Below are positions 11,990-22,722 of a DNA stretch of 64,000 nucleotides, in pieces. The position numbers and the translations under genes are program-made. Origin of the DNA: Eucommia ulmoides (lineage: Eukaryota > Streptophyta > Magnoliopsida > Garryales > Eucommiaceae); contig CM028328.1 of assembly GCA_016647705.1 (NCBI GenBank), positions 38,168,501-38,232,500 on the forward strand. Direction: 5' to 3'. Positions within the stretch are counted from its first letter, which is position 1, and the number at the start of each line of letters is the position of its first letter. The notes beneath the pieces were generated by a model. It worked only from the letters and a program-made list of their open reading frames with translations. It ran no database searches and was not told the DNA's origin.

Positions 11990-14900
11990 TTCTTCGCAGT
12001 GACCGAAAGTAGAACTCGAACTCTCTTAATGTGGAGGAGGGACACCGTATTGGTAAGAAGGTGGTGGTGGATATAATATCCAGTAGTAGGAGGTTGTGGG
12101 CATCCTAAAGGACCCATACCCACATAATGTGGCGCCGAAACATATTCCGAGGAGGGATAATAAGGGTAAGGATATGGTTGTGGTTGAGGCCACTGATGAT
12201 AATTATCCCCTTGATATCCATATCCGTATCCTCCAACTCCAAGCATACCAAAGCGGTTTGCCATGTCATCATATTCTTCGGAATTTGAGGATTGTGGGTT
12301 TGGTCTTCTTCTTGATGATCCAATTGCATTAGAAACAGAATGCCTTCGTGGCTCACTAATATCCCCACGTTCGACATTGTCTGCAAATCCAACCATTCCT
12401 AACTCTCCATGATACGGCGATCGTCTAGTGTCTCCTCCACCTCCACCTCCACCATCATTACCACTAGACTCTCCACTAGGTGGGCTCAAACCACGACCAC
12501 TATCAGTATCACTTCTATCTCCAGATGGACTATCACTTTGCCAACGTCGAGGTGCTTGGCTACTGGAAGTAGCGACCTCATCATCGCTTACGTCTAACTA
12601 TCTGGAGTTGTCCTGATCATCTAACAATGGTTCTTCTCTCTCTTGAAGCCATGGAGATAGTGGATCATCTTCTTCAAAGATATAATCCAAGTTTATAGGG
12701 TTGAAGTTGTCTTCAATTTCACTTTGGCTTAATCTCGTAGCATGTCTAATTTTCAACCTCATATTATAAGCCATGTAAACAAGTTTATTCAGTTTTTGAT
12801 ACTTTAGACGATTTCTCGTCTTTGTATGTATCAAGCTGAATGTGCTCCAATTACGCTCGCAATTAGAAGACGATGTTGTTTGGCTCAACACTTTAACTGC
12901 AATCTCTTGAAGTTCAGGGGCAGATGCACCAAAGTGGATCCACCATTCAGCTGTAGAAACAATATGAATTAAAACGATACGAAGATTGAGATTCTTATAT
13001 TAATAGTTAATTGTTCATTGTATTACCTGGATTCGTGCGTGTTACTGCTTTTTGAGCCAATATTGTCCCGAAAGAATGTTCTTTATCACGAAACGCATAA
13101 TCTATATTTAGAACGTAACAAATCAAAAACCCACAAATAAAACATAGAAAACTTAGTAACTTGTTAGTCGCTAGTTGTTACTTTAAAAAAAAAAAAAAAG
13201 AACTAACTTGATTAATAGCTTGAATTTGTTTATCAATATTTGGCTCCAATCTTTGAATCACTTTTTGAACTCCCTCCATTACCTCTCTATGGTCAGAAAG
13301 TTTACCACCATATTGAAATTGAGAATTTAAAAAATAACCTACATGAATTCAAAATAAAAAGCACATTTTGTTAAATGAAGTTTAATTCTAACAAGTAACA
13401 AGAGTTTTTAAAATTGAATTTACAATTAGTCAATTATTTACCAGCCGCATGCAAATGCTGGTGTAATTGGAATTGCCATCTTTTGTCGATTATTTTCCAA
13501 TATTTTTTGTAGTAACGACAATTTTTTTCAATGGCCATCTTCGCTTTGTCCATAGCTTCATAGACAAATCCCATTGTAGGCTTCTCATCTCCATCAACAA
13601 GCCTAAGCACCCTCACCAATGGTTCTTGAACTTTTAAAATTTCTGAACCTTTTATCCAAAAATCATTATCGTTCACAATTTTTCTAACTTTTTTTCCACA
13701 GCTCTCCTTCGCCCATTTTTTGCTTTTCCACTCATCACAATTAAACATATCTTGTAAGGCATTCTTATACCTTACAATGCTTTCCAGCATAATGAAATTG
13801 GTGGCAAAACGTGTGATCCCTGGGCGTAATAACTCTTTTCCTTCAGTAAATTTCTTCATAAAATCAATAACCCAACTAGAGTTATAAATGAAGCGTGATA
13901 TTCTTCTTGCATCATCCAAGACTTTCAGTACATTTGTTTTCTCTCCAATATCTTTCAATATCAAATCAAGGCAATGTGCAGCACAACCTGTTCAATATAA
14001 ATTTGGTCTTTTTAACATAAGTTTTTTCCCCGCCGCTTTTATTGCAGGCTCATTATTAGTGACGATTTGGACAATATATTTTTCACCAATTTCATCTACC
14101 ACCTTGTCGATAAGCCCAAAGTAATAATCGGCAGTTCTGTTAACAACATCGGTGGCATCCACTGATTTATGAAAAACAGTCCCCCGATTACTATAAATAA
14201 AAAAATTGATAATGTGCTTCCGGGTAGGTCCGCTCCATCCATCACACATGATCGTAACGCCCCTCTCCTCCCAACTTGGTTTATGAGATTCGATCCACTT
14301 TCTCAATTTTTCATATTCTCTAGGTAAGAAAACTTCAGTCACCTCGTAAGGAGTAGGGACTTTCACTCCTTTTCCAACCTCCCTCGCAACATCCAACATT
14401 GGCTCAAGCTATGGCGAATTAACGTTTGTTGGCAATCGTGTGTATAATACAAATTGACTAACTGCGACCCTTAATTTTTTCCTCAACCCTTTTATTACCC
14501 TTGTTGAGATCTTTTGTTGTTTGGGGGCTTTGCTACGGTGTAGATCAACATCAATCTTGGCCAACCGTGCTTCAGGTAAAGAAGAATCAATCCAAGTTTT
14601 TTTCGAACTCGATTCACGGACAGTAGAAGATCGTCGAAACATATTAGCAATGCGAGTAGTAGTGCTTCCCCGTTTAGTGCTTTCACCAACCCCGCTATTA
14701 CTCCCGGTCTCATATCGGTTGCCTGCATCCCTCCTATATCTCTCAATATCTTCTTCTTCTCTATGCAACCTCATACTTCCTTTTCGTGCATAAGCCATAT
14801 CTGGATCATCCGAGTTATCATCATCACTCAAATCGTAAGGATTATCTTGATCACGTTGAGAAACTCGAATTTGTCCAATCACTTCTTCTCTTTGTTTTCT

Positions 14901-15152
14901 TTTATCCATTTTTTTCTCCAAGTTACCTTCAAGATGTTTCATCATAAGCGTTCTAACATCGGCACTAACACTTTGGCATGGAGCTACTTGACCCTTTTTG
15001 GCCGCCAAGTGTTGCTTCAATCTAGTTATTCCACCATTTATCTCTTTACAACAAAATTTACATTTTAATTTGTGTCTAGAACCACCAATAGGAATCCCGA
15101 ATTTCCATCCAATATCATCACTAGGAGGATGTGATTCTTCTTCACCCGACAT
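11990..15152 (-). pseudogene. hAT transposase (BED zinc finger, DUF659, hAT dimerisation), decayed
   Basis: Start ATG at 15152. The first exon runs to about 13442: BED finger (CKFCCKE...LKQHLAAKKG), basic linker, then DUF659 core (VTIMCDGWSGPTRKHIINFF). A donor GTAAAT follows at 13441. Further exons are likely at about 13341-13205 and 13103-13027, then an acceptor at 12951 and a final exon from 12950 with the dimerisation region (SSSNCERNWSTFSLIHTKTR) and a Gly/Tyr/Pro-rich tail. In-frame stops interrupt it after NVNSP (near 14409), after RPNLY (near 13992) and after QDNSR (near 12598), and the reading frame shifts near 12050. Nuclear DNA-binding role by family; this copy is not functional as read. 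Exon edges between 13030 and 13340 are estimates. Confidence 0.85.
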
Positions 15153-15246
15153 TGTTAAATTTTAATTTTCTGCAATTTATATACACAAATTTAATTCATA
15201 CTATTTACTAAAATTATAATTGAAGCTAATTAACACTACATTAACC

Positions 15247-15248
<2 letters not shown>

Positions 15249-15280
<32 letters not shown>
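15249..15280. repeat. (TA)n microsatellite
   Basis: About 16 TA units in the AT-rich upstream part of the hAT element. Confidence 0.95.
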
Positions 15281-16648
15281 GTGATAAATAATAATGACAA
15301 AAAAAAAATTGCTACAAAAATATAAGTTAAAAAATTTTAGGACTAAATTGTAATTGTAAAAAAGCTAATGAACAATTTTAGGACTAAATTGTAATTTTAA
15401 ACAAATTAATTAACAATTTTAGGACTAAATTGTAAACAAAAATTATTTTTAAACCCCTTAATTATTTATAAATTATAATTTATAAATAATTTTAGGACTA
15501 AATTGATTACAATTATTTCTAAATTGGAAATAACTTCAGCCAAAACGCCACACACGCCCAAATCATTAGGCATAAACCCGAATGGAGAGAGAGAGAGACA
15601 AACGGAGCGGAGGCGAGTACGGAGCGGAGGCGAGACGGCGACGGCGACGAGCTGCAACGCGAAGGAGAGGAGACGTCGCCGGCGACGCGAGAGCTACGTT
15701 CGGCGGCGGCGAGCTGTTACTGTTAGGGTTTGGCGACACCGCGACGAAATCCTCAACGTTTAACGAGCTCTTTGGATGGATACGGTCTAATCGGTAAGTG
15801 TTTGGTTATCTTCTACTAGTTTTTTCTCCTCCTTGCTCAATTATATGAAGAATCTTTGAACGTTGAAGAAATCTGAAAAGTGTGCGCGAAATCAGCGAAC
15901 TGTCGGTCGGTCGGTCGGTGAAGAATATTGTTCTTTACAGACTGTAACGGCTGTTACGATCTCCGTAACGGCCGTTAACGGCCCGATACGGTGCGATTCA
16001 ACCCTAGATGTCAGAATCGGCCGTGTATCGGTATCGGCCTACCCATTTTCCGGTACGAATCGGCCGTTACGGTACGTAACGGCCGATATTTAAAACCCTG
16101 CTACAACCCTTATAGAATGTTACCATTGTCAACCTAAAATCACATTGTAGGGAGAAGAAGATATTATTACCATAAATTTCTTTGCTTTTGTAACTTTGTT
16201 GTTGTCCTTTCCAATTGTGACCGATAGCGTGATTTTCCCTTTTGGCGAGCTTAAGTCACTATTGAAACCTACCGTCACAGTGTGATTTGAGTTGATGTTT
16301 GACTTAGGGACTTCCATCTGTCTCAAGGTCTCCTCAAAGATAATGTTAGTAGAGCTTCTAGAGTCGATAAAAATTCTTTTGACCCTAAAAGTCAAAATCC
16401 ACAAAGTAATCACAAGAGCGTCTTTATGTGGGTGTCATACTCCTCTGAGGTCATCATTATCAAATGTTACAGGTGAGTCCATGCTAGAAGCCACCACAAG
16501 CACTTCTCCAATGATTTTCTCCAAAGCTTCTTCTCGAACCTTTATTTTTCTGGCTCAGTTGGACTCTCCCGTCATGAGGCCACTACTGTGATCTTTTTTT
16601 TTTTTTTTCCCTCGACTTCTCCTGGAGGTATCCCTACCTCCTCTAGCA

Positions 16649-16680
<32 letters not shown>

Positions 16681-17933
16681 TAATTTGTATTGTGTTAGTG
16701 ATCTTCATGGAAATCATAGTACTTTTGCTTATTTGTTCTATTCGGTTTTGAAGTGATTCTGGATGGCCAAACCACCTTCTTTGATGACTCAATCTTATGT
16801 AAGATTCTTGCGATCGACATTCTTAGCCCTGGTAGGGATGATTCTGTGTACCTATTTGATTTTCCTTCAGCATTTCTCGAATCTCTCTTGTAGAGGTCAA
16901 AATTTCCCCTATCTGATTCATATGATCTTTTTCATTTCTCCCAGAGATGTCTTTGTCGAGGGGTCCTACCTTCACGAACAATATGAATATCCTCTATCTT
17001 CATATGAAATTGTGCTTGTTCCATCAACTCGGTCATGTTCTGTAGGTTATGCTTCATTAACGAATCCTAGAAACACCTTTATCTTAGGCCTGAGGTGAAG
17101 GCGTTGATGATAAGATTTAAGTTGCAACCTTTGATGAAGGCCAGTTTCTCAATGAAACGCGTGGAATACTGTCTCAACGTCTCTCATTTATCTTGGAAGA
17201 GTGCCAAGAGGTAGTTTGTTCCCTTCTTTAGATGTTGGCAGGTAATGAATTGGTCAATGAAACATCTCCCGAGCCTTTGAGCATGGTAGTGAACACTCTA
17301 CACAAACAAAGTCTCCTACACCGTAGAAGGCCATAACATGTTTGAAATGATGCACATGGTCGGTTGGATATGACTTTCCTTCATTTTTATCGAATTTAGT
17401 AGGATACAACTTGTGAGGGAACGACTTCCATCAAGTTCATCCTGAACATAGTCTCAGTTATTCCCAAGAGAATCTCCAGATCTTTTAGAGGGTGTTTTTC
17501 AACAACAATTGCCCTCCTCTACTTCGGCTATTTTTTAAAGGCGATATTCAAAATTTTCTACCATCTTATTGCTTCCTAGATTAAGGTATTTAATGATCTT
17601 GTTTTTGTAGATCTATGAGACCCTGTCTTTCTATGGGTATCTCTTATTCCCTTCGGTGGCTCGTGGGGGCCTTGGCAGCAATTATGGCTAGTTTGCCTCT
17701 TTATCTGCACTATTTTCCAGTGAAAGCATATGCAAGTGCTTCTTCTATACTTCCACCATTTGTCCCACCACGTGCCTAAATGCTCTAACTTCTTAATTCA
17801 AAGATGTAAATCCTCAACAACACAGTGGTCCTCCATGAGGACACCATTCGCATCGTTTTGAACTATATCTTTACTAGTCTTTTGTCCTGATCTCAATTAT
17901 GGCATAAATTACAAGAGATTTTTTGTTAGTTTT

Positions 17934-17950
17934 CCATAGACGACGCTAAA
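17934..17950 (-). other. LTR/internal junction and PBS region of the Gypsy element
   Basis: Reads TTTAGCGTCGTCTATGG on the - strand, adjacent to the LTR end. Its position fits the PBS; the tRNA was not identified with certainty. Confidence 0.5.
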
Positions 17951-18598
17951 TGATATGGATATAAATTCCACTCCCTGTAAATGAAAAACTACAACAACTG
18001 CAAAACTCAAGGTGACACCGGTGGGTCAGCTAAAGACCCTCCAGTTTGAGAATAAGTTAATATATTTTGACAGCATAGAAATTTTGGTAAATGTAATCAT
18101 CAAAATCTATTTTCATATTTATAAATGTATCTGAACGTTACCTTCTGGTTTCTTATTTCATGGATAACATGGTTGAAGTTGACCGGTGATGAACCTCCCA
18201 CTTTGCCCATGTAATTAAAGTTATTTAATTGGCCTATAGAGGCATTGTGGATTGAATATCAACATCCTGTTTGGATTTCTTACTTCTCAGGCCGACCCAA
18301 AAGTTTGATGGGCCAAAATTGATTTCTTGTTGGATTAAATTTTTTGAATCGGGCGATTCTTGAAAAGGCTTATTGGGTCGGTTAGTCAAATCATGATGGG
18401 TTACTCTGTTTGCTTGTTGTTCGTCCCAACAATGGGGTAATCCATTGCAACTTGTAATAACTTGATGGGCGAGAATTTTATCCTATCACCTATCATGAAC
18501 TTGGTTAATTGGGGTCCTTGTTAATTTTAAAGCGAGTTTGCTAAAAAAATCGTTTTTTTTTTTTGTGTGTGTGTGTGTGTGTGTGTGTAATGTCTACA
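17951..18598 (-). repeat. LTR of the Tat-like Gypsy element
   Basis: On the - strand it starts TGTAGACATTACACAC (18598) and ends CCATATCA (17951). A (GT)n run lies just inside the start. It is immediately followed by TTTAGCGTCGTCTATGG, which resembles the TTTGGCGCCGTCTGTGG seen at the LTR/internal border of many plant Gypsy elements. Confidence 0.7.
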
Positions 18599-18636
18599 TT
18601 TGATAAAAAAAAAAGATTTGTTTGCCTTTTTAAAAC

Positions 18637-19046
18637 TGTTGGCCAGGAATTTGGCAGCAATTGTCCCGTGGCGGAGGCTTGGGTTTGGGTCAAGTCACAG
18701 TCGAAAGTTATGGGCACTTGTGTGTGTTGAATGCACTATAAGGTTAGGGTATATGCCTTTCCTAACACCAATTGGTTTTAGGATGAATGGTTGCACCTAA
18801 GGTCCTACAAGTGGTATCAGAGTTAAGGTTACGGGGTTTGATTCCAAGCGGGGGTAATTGTTGAAGGGGAGATTGTTGGCTAGGAATTTGGTAGCAATTT
18901 TCCCGTGGCGGAGGCCCAGGTGTGGGTCAAATCAAAGTCGAATGTCGTGGGCGCTTGTGTGTGCTAAATGTACTAAAAGGCTAGGGTATATACCTTTCCT
19001 AACACCAATTGATTTTAGGATGAGTGGTTGCGCCTGAGGTCCTACA
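18637..19046 (+). mobile_element. TRIM (terminal-repeat retrotransposon in miniature), looks whole
   Basis: Two 173-bp LTRs (18637-18809 and 18874-19046), each TGTTGGC...GGTCCTACA, enclose only 64 bp. That core has a PBS (TGGTATCAGAG, 18812) and a polypurine tract (GAAGGGGAGA) just before LTR 2. Flanks AAAAC at 18632-18636 and 19047-19051 form a perfect 5-bp target duplication. It is non-coding and would need proteins from another element. The LTRs differ at roughly a tenth of positions, so it is not very recent. Confidence 0.93.
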
Positions 19047-19145
19047 AAAACAATAATTTCATATTCCATAGATGATAATATTTTTTTTGAATATTTACAT
19101 ATAATAAAATAAAATTTTAAATTCGATTCCTCTGCAAAATGATAA

Positions 19146-19315
19146 GGTTGTATTTGAGTAGGGGATTTAGATAGGGGATTTAATTTTCTCAAAGGATTTC
19201 ATAATTCCTCCTTAGTAAATTCCTTATTCGGATACTATTAGGAGGAAATTATAAACCCATTCATTTAATAAATGACAGATAAAGTGTAATTTTCAAATCC
19301 TTCTAAAACACACGT
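19146..19315 (+). mobile_element. Tourist-like MITE, left part, split by a solo LTR
   Basis: TAA (19143-19145) precedes GGTTGTATTTGAG, matching the terminus of the MITE at 24277 (GGGTTGTGTTTGGG). The following blocks (GGATTT, CATTCATTT, CAAATCCTT) occur in the same order in both. The similarity stops at 19315 where the solo LTR begins; a short piece after 21253 (GGGGAATTTGC) resembles the continuation. Confidence 0.6.
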
Positions 19316-21253
19316 TGTTGGCTCGAAGATCCATCCAAGATAAGGGTAAATGGGGTGTTAAAATTTTTAGCAAAAAAAATTAATAAACTTTAATTTTCCT
19401 AACCAATTATTATCTTGATATTAAGTGAAAACGTGAATAACTAAATTCACAATCAAACAGATAATGGATAGAGAAATTGACACACTGATTTATAGTGGTT
19501 CGACATGCTACTTTTGCCTACTTCCACTTCCCTGAGCTCTCGTAGAAAATTCGCAATCCACTACACTTGATTCCTTTCTCAGGTAGGAATCAAAAACCTT
19601 TACAAAAAAATATTTTCCCAGGTTAAAGATTAGCCTAACTATTTTCTAAAGCTCAGAATCAAACCTTTACAAGTATCTTTTTCTCAGACTTAGGATTAAC
19701 CTTTATCCCTAATTAGGAAACATCCATTTATGCCCAATCAAACACTCTCACTTAAACAATCTATGTTTAGGCCTAAGCTACAATCTCACAGAAATACAAA
19801 AAATTGTTTGTTTTTTCTCGCAGGAGCTTCTACCACCTTAACTCAAAATAAGCTCAATTAATGGCCCAATAAACTAGCGATAGAAATGTGAGACACAAAA
19901 TCTAAATTTTAGCAAATTAAGCACAAATATTTTTTCAATGAGTTTTTTAGAAAAAATCATTATAAAAGATTTTCAATATATTTAGCAATAAAAAGCAATC
20001 TTTGTACCACAAATATGATAAGTTCAAAAGTTCAGAAATGAATCATGTAAAGCACAATAATTTTGAGCAAACAAGTAAGGATGATCTTACCTAGATTTAC
20101 TCGAGAAAAGATGTAAGCAAAATCAAACTTGGTTTTCGCAATGATAGCCCTTTCTTTGATAAAGAATCTTTCAATAACTTTTCTCTCAAAAATGTTTCAA
20201 AAAAATATGAACTCTTTCTTTTTGAATATGAAATGCTATGTATTCTTGATGATTTAAAAGTGAAAAATACAGATCTATAACAACTATTGTTAAAACGATA
20301 TAACAAATAATAACACATATAGACCCCATATTTAAGATAAACTTAAATAAATTATATTTGACCATGAATAACACTTTTAAAACTCTCAATTTAGTCACAA
20401 AAATATATTGATTTAAAACCAATAAGAATAGAAAGAAGTTTATCCTGTATAAATCACAAACTCAAGAAATATATGGAGTAAGAAATAAGATCTTCAAAAT
20501 ATATGATATATTTTTTAAAACAAGTCAAAACTCATTAAAATATAATATTTCAACATTCAAAAACTTAAAAAATAAGTGGAAGAACTTTGAAAAACGTTCT
20601 AGTCAAAGTTGAAAAAAGAACAAATCGGTTGACCGGCGTATGAATCAGTCGACCGAATAGGCTCCAATGTCTACTTTTCTAGCCGTTGTAATACATATCG
20701 GTCGATTTGTCAGTCAACCAAATTAGGCCTTGAATTAACAATTCAACCCTTCAGTCGACCAAATAAAGCCTAAAACTTAGACTTTGAATCAACCACTCAA
20801 TCCTTTAGTTGACTGAATAACTTAAAACCTCATTTTAGGGTATCTTGAATCAAACACTGTTTGATTGGTCAATCGACCGTCTTCAGCCTTTTTTCACATT
20901 TTCCATTCTTTGAACGGTTTCTTGATCAAATACTTAGGAAAATACTTTTTCACATAGATTTATCAATTATGACCACTTTAAAAAATATTCCATGTATCGT
21001 GCGTGATCTTAATTGGGTTGCATTAATAGTTTAAGAAGAATCAAATTCTTTTACCTAGTAATACAAAAAATTCTTCTTATCCAAACATCTTTAATTTCTT
21101 AATTGCAACCATTTTGATCTTTATTATTTTTTTTCATAAAATCAACATTTTTCTCATTCAAGCAACATAACTAAAATCTAAAATGCTCAATAAACTCATT
21201 AGTTTCTTAAAACATCCAAATTAATTGGTTCATAAAAACATATAGGGTCAACA
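19316..21253 (-). mobile_element. Solo LTR (1.94 kb) of the left-edge Copia family
   Basis: Starts TGTTGGCTCG and ends GGGTCAACA, and aligns with the LTR at 1225-3295 in the same orientation. MITE-like sequence on the left shows there is no internal region there. The 5-bp flanks (CACGT, CAAAT) do not match, so the target duplication is decayed. Confidence 0.7.
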
Positions 21254-21309
21254 CAAATTATTTGGGAATCCATAGTTGGGGGAATTTGCAATTTCATTCA
21301 CAGAAGCCC

Positions 21310-21660
21310 TCGTTGCTTCAATCCATCGTTGTTGTTGTCGTCGTCATCCAAGGGGGAATCACTTACTATTGTTGTCTTTGTCGTTGTCCATACTGCCTCG
21401 CCGTTGTTGTCTTTGTTGTTGTTCACTATTTCGCTGTTGTCATCACTGCTATTGGTCCACGTTTGCTTGCCATCTCTTTGCTGCTGTTGGTCTACGTGTA
21501 CTCTGTGTTGTCTCGCTGCTGATGCTGGTCCACGCGTCCTCTGCGTTGTCATCGCTACTGCTGGTCCATGCCTACTCGCTACTGCTGCTGGTCTATGCCT
21601 CCTCTCTGTCGCAATCATCTTCGCCGTCGCCGTCGTCGTCCTCTGCTATCGTAGTTATCT
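21310..21660. repeat. Low-complexity triplet-rich stretch
   Basis: Runs of GTTGTTGTC, CTGCTG and CGTCGTC-like triplets. All frames give Leu/Ser/Cys/Val-rich text with no domain. The rest of 21254-22330 shows nothing recognisable. Confidence 0.6.
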
Positions 21661-22364
21661 TTTTTGTCGTACAAAATAGGTCTAGGGTTCCAATTTCTAT
21701 CTTGATCTATATTTTTATGGATTTTTGTGCTGCTGTATTTTGTGGATTCTCTATCTAGGGCTCCAATTTCTTCATCGTCATTGTTGCATTTTGTGGATTT
21801 TGTTCATGGCTATGAATTTTTTGTGTAGTTCGAGTATTTTTTTGGTGATTCTCAAGAATAATTATAGATGAACAAATTCTTTGTGAATTACTGATGTAAT
21901 TTATTTTTATATTAATAGTGAAGTATTGATGCAAATTCTTTATTCACTATTTTCGATAGATTTCTACATAGATTAATTTTTTGGCTAAAATAGTTATCCA
22001 AACCAAAAAAAATTGTAAATACTGAAATTTATTATTCACTAATTTTTTGAGTTTATCAAATCTCTTTTCCTTAAATTAAATTAAGGCAAATTAGAAAGAC
22101 CTTGGTTCCATTAGTAATAGTTAGTCAGACCAATCGTTCAGAACCAAGCTGGCTGGTTCCACTGAAATCGTCTGAAAGCGACTACCAAAACCACACCAAC
22201 CGCAAAAAAACCGCACCGTCCCCACCCAATAAAGCCTCAAATGAAATCCAGCCGGAAATGCAAATGAAAATGAAATTCAAGCGCAAGTATAGTCCCAACG
22301 TCCAACCATTCATGTTCCAGCAATAGATTGCCATTTTTCGCTACCACTTCTTCAGATACGACCA

Positions 22365-22445
22365 CTTTACACGTGGCTTATTTGTGACCCTTTGTATGAG
22401 ACGGTTTGTTTATCACGTGATTAAGGGCCCCATCTACAGGCCCAA
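22365..22445 (+). promoter_or_regulatory. LNK2: LNK2 proximal promoter: two G-boxes and TCP-type GGCCCA sites
   Basis: CACGTG occurs at 22370-22375 (as ACACGTGGC, also an ABRE core) and 22414-22419 (palindromic TCACGTGA), 44 bp apart and about 330 and 285 bp before the start codon. GGGCCC (22425) and GGCCCA (22439) follow. G-boxes are known targets of light and clock bHLH/bZIP factors, which fits a dawn and light-regulated clock gene. I found no evening element AAATATCT close by. The transcription start is unknown. Confidence 0.55.
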
Positions 22446-22570
22446 TCTTCACTAGTTTCTGGAAAACTAGAGGGTGAAGCTGTTTGTTGGTTTTACTGTG
22501 TGCGAAGATATAGAGAGAGCAAGTGAAGGCATCGAAAGTTTTGGTGAATTTTGATTTGGATTCATCATTT

Positions 22571-22612
22571 ATGGTCTCCGCTCCTGGGTTGGGAGGTGAC
22601 GGTTCGGGGTAG
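22571..22612 (+). CDS. Upstream ORF 1 in the LNK2 leader (13 codons)
   Basis: ATG GTC TCC ... TAG, 13 residues rich in Gly (MVSAPGLGGDGSG). It lies in the probable 5' leader, 87 bp before the main start. It depends on the transcript starting upstream of 22571, which is inferred. It may simply reduce initiation at the main ATG. Confidence 0.4.
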   Translation: MVSAPGLGGDGSG

Positions 22613-22631
22613 TTTGTTCGTGAAATCGGCG

Positions 22632-22706
22632 ATGTTTTGGTCAATTTCTGATTGGTACGCAGCGGAGCTGGGCGTCGGCGAAGAGGGACTTTTCAGCTAT
22701 GTTTGA
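22632..22706 (+). CDS. Upstream ORF 2, overlapping the LNK2 start codon (24 codons)
   Basis: Starts at ATG 22632 and ends at TGA 22704-22706, overlapping the main ATG (22699) in another frame. The peptide begins MFWSISDWYAAELGVGEEG. Ribosomes translating it would pass the main start, so leaky scanning would be needed for LNK2. Whether the peptide is conserved cannot be judged here. Confidence 0.45.
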   Translation: MFWSISDWYAAELGVGEEGLFSYV

Positions 22707-22722
22707 TTGGAACGACGAAGAG
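22699..22722 (+). CDS. LNK2: LNK2 exon 1 coding part (MFDWNDEE)
   Basis: ATG TTT GAT TGG AAC GAC GAA GAG followed by donor GTCAGT. The eight residues are the LNK2 N-terminus and continue exactly into exon 2 (LANIIWGE), although exon 2 lies 12.5 kb away. Too short to be seen as an ORF alone; the start is fixed by the family sequence. Confidence 0.9.

Larger units (their letters stand above)
11439..16100 (-). mobile_element. hAT DNA transposon, long copy with transposase (CAAGG-end family)
   Basis: Ends CAAGGTTTTAAATCG at left and, on the opposite strand, CAGGGTTTTAAATAT at right. Both ends carry dense subterminal GTAACGG/CCGTTACG motifs. It splits the Gypsy protease-RT linker. The 8-bp flanks (AACACTAT and CTACAACC) do not match, so the duplication has decayed or one flank was lost. 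It encodes a BED/DUF659/dimerisation-type transposase on the - strand. Short relatives lie at 40878-42092, 47166-47842 and 51962-53174; the first of these shows the 8-bp duplication that defines the family ends. Confidence 0.88.
3600..18598 (-). mobile_element. Gypsy LTR retrotransposon (Tat-like), nested and truncated
   Basis: Reading right to left: LTR (17951-18598), PBS region, gag-like segment (about 16450-17500), aspartic protease (about 16129-16413, FIDSRSSTNIIFEETL), linker, reverse transcriptase (about 10328-10964, LDFTNLNKACPEDCYP), RNase H (about 4225-4654, FYISKSL) and a second RNase H-like domain (about 3620-3862, ISDSQLVVNQI). The dual RNase H layout points to the Tat clade. Integrase and the left LTR are absent. 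Two later insertions split it: 4655-10327 between RT and RNase H, and 11439-16100 just after the protease. Many breaks; an old fossil. Confidence 0.8.

Noticed and set aside
11837-12616. Several + strand ORFs of 60-80 residues
   Set aside because: Mirror frames of the Gly/Tyr/Pro-rich tail of the hAT transposase on the - strand.
15503-15797. Arg-rich ORFs on the + strand
   Set aside because: GAGAGA/CGGCG low-complexity DNA just upstream of the hAT transposase; no domain.
18810-18822. TGGTATCAGAG segment considered as part of a tRNA gene
   Set aside because: It is the PBS of the TRIM; no cloverleaf can be formed around it.
21276-21758. 160-residue + strand ORF rich in Ser, Leu and Cys, with overlapping ORFs in other frames and on the other strand
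   Set aside because: Triplet-rich low-complexity DNA stays open in several frames at once; no domain, no plausible splice context.
22102-22326. 74-residue Lys-rich ORF upstream of LNK2
   Set aside because: No recognised domain; short and next to AT-rich non-coding DNA.
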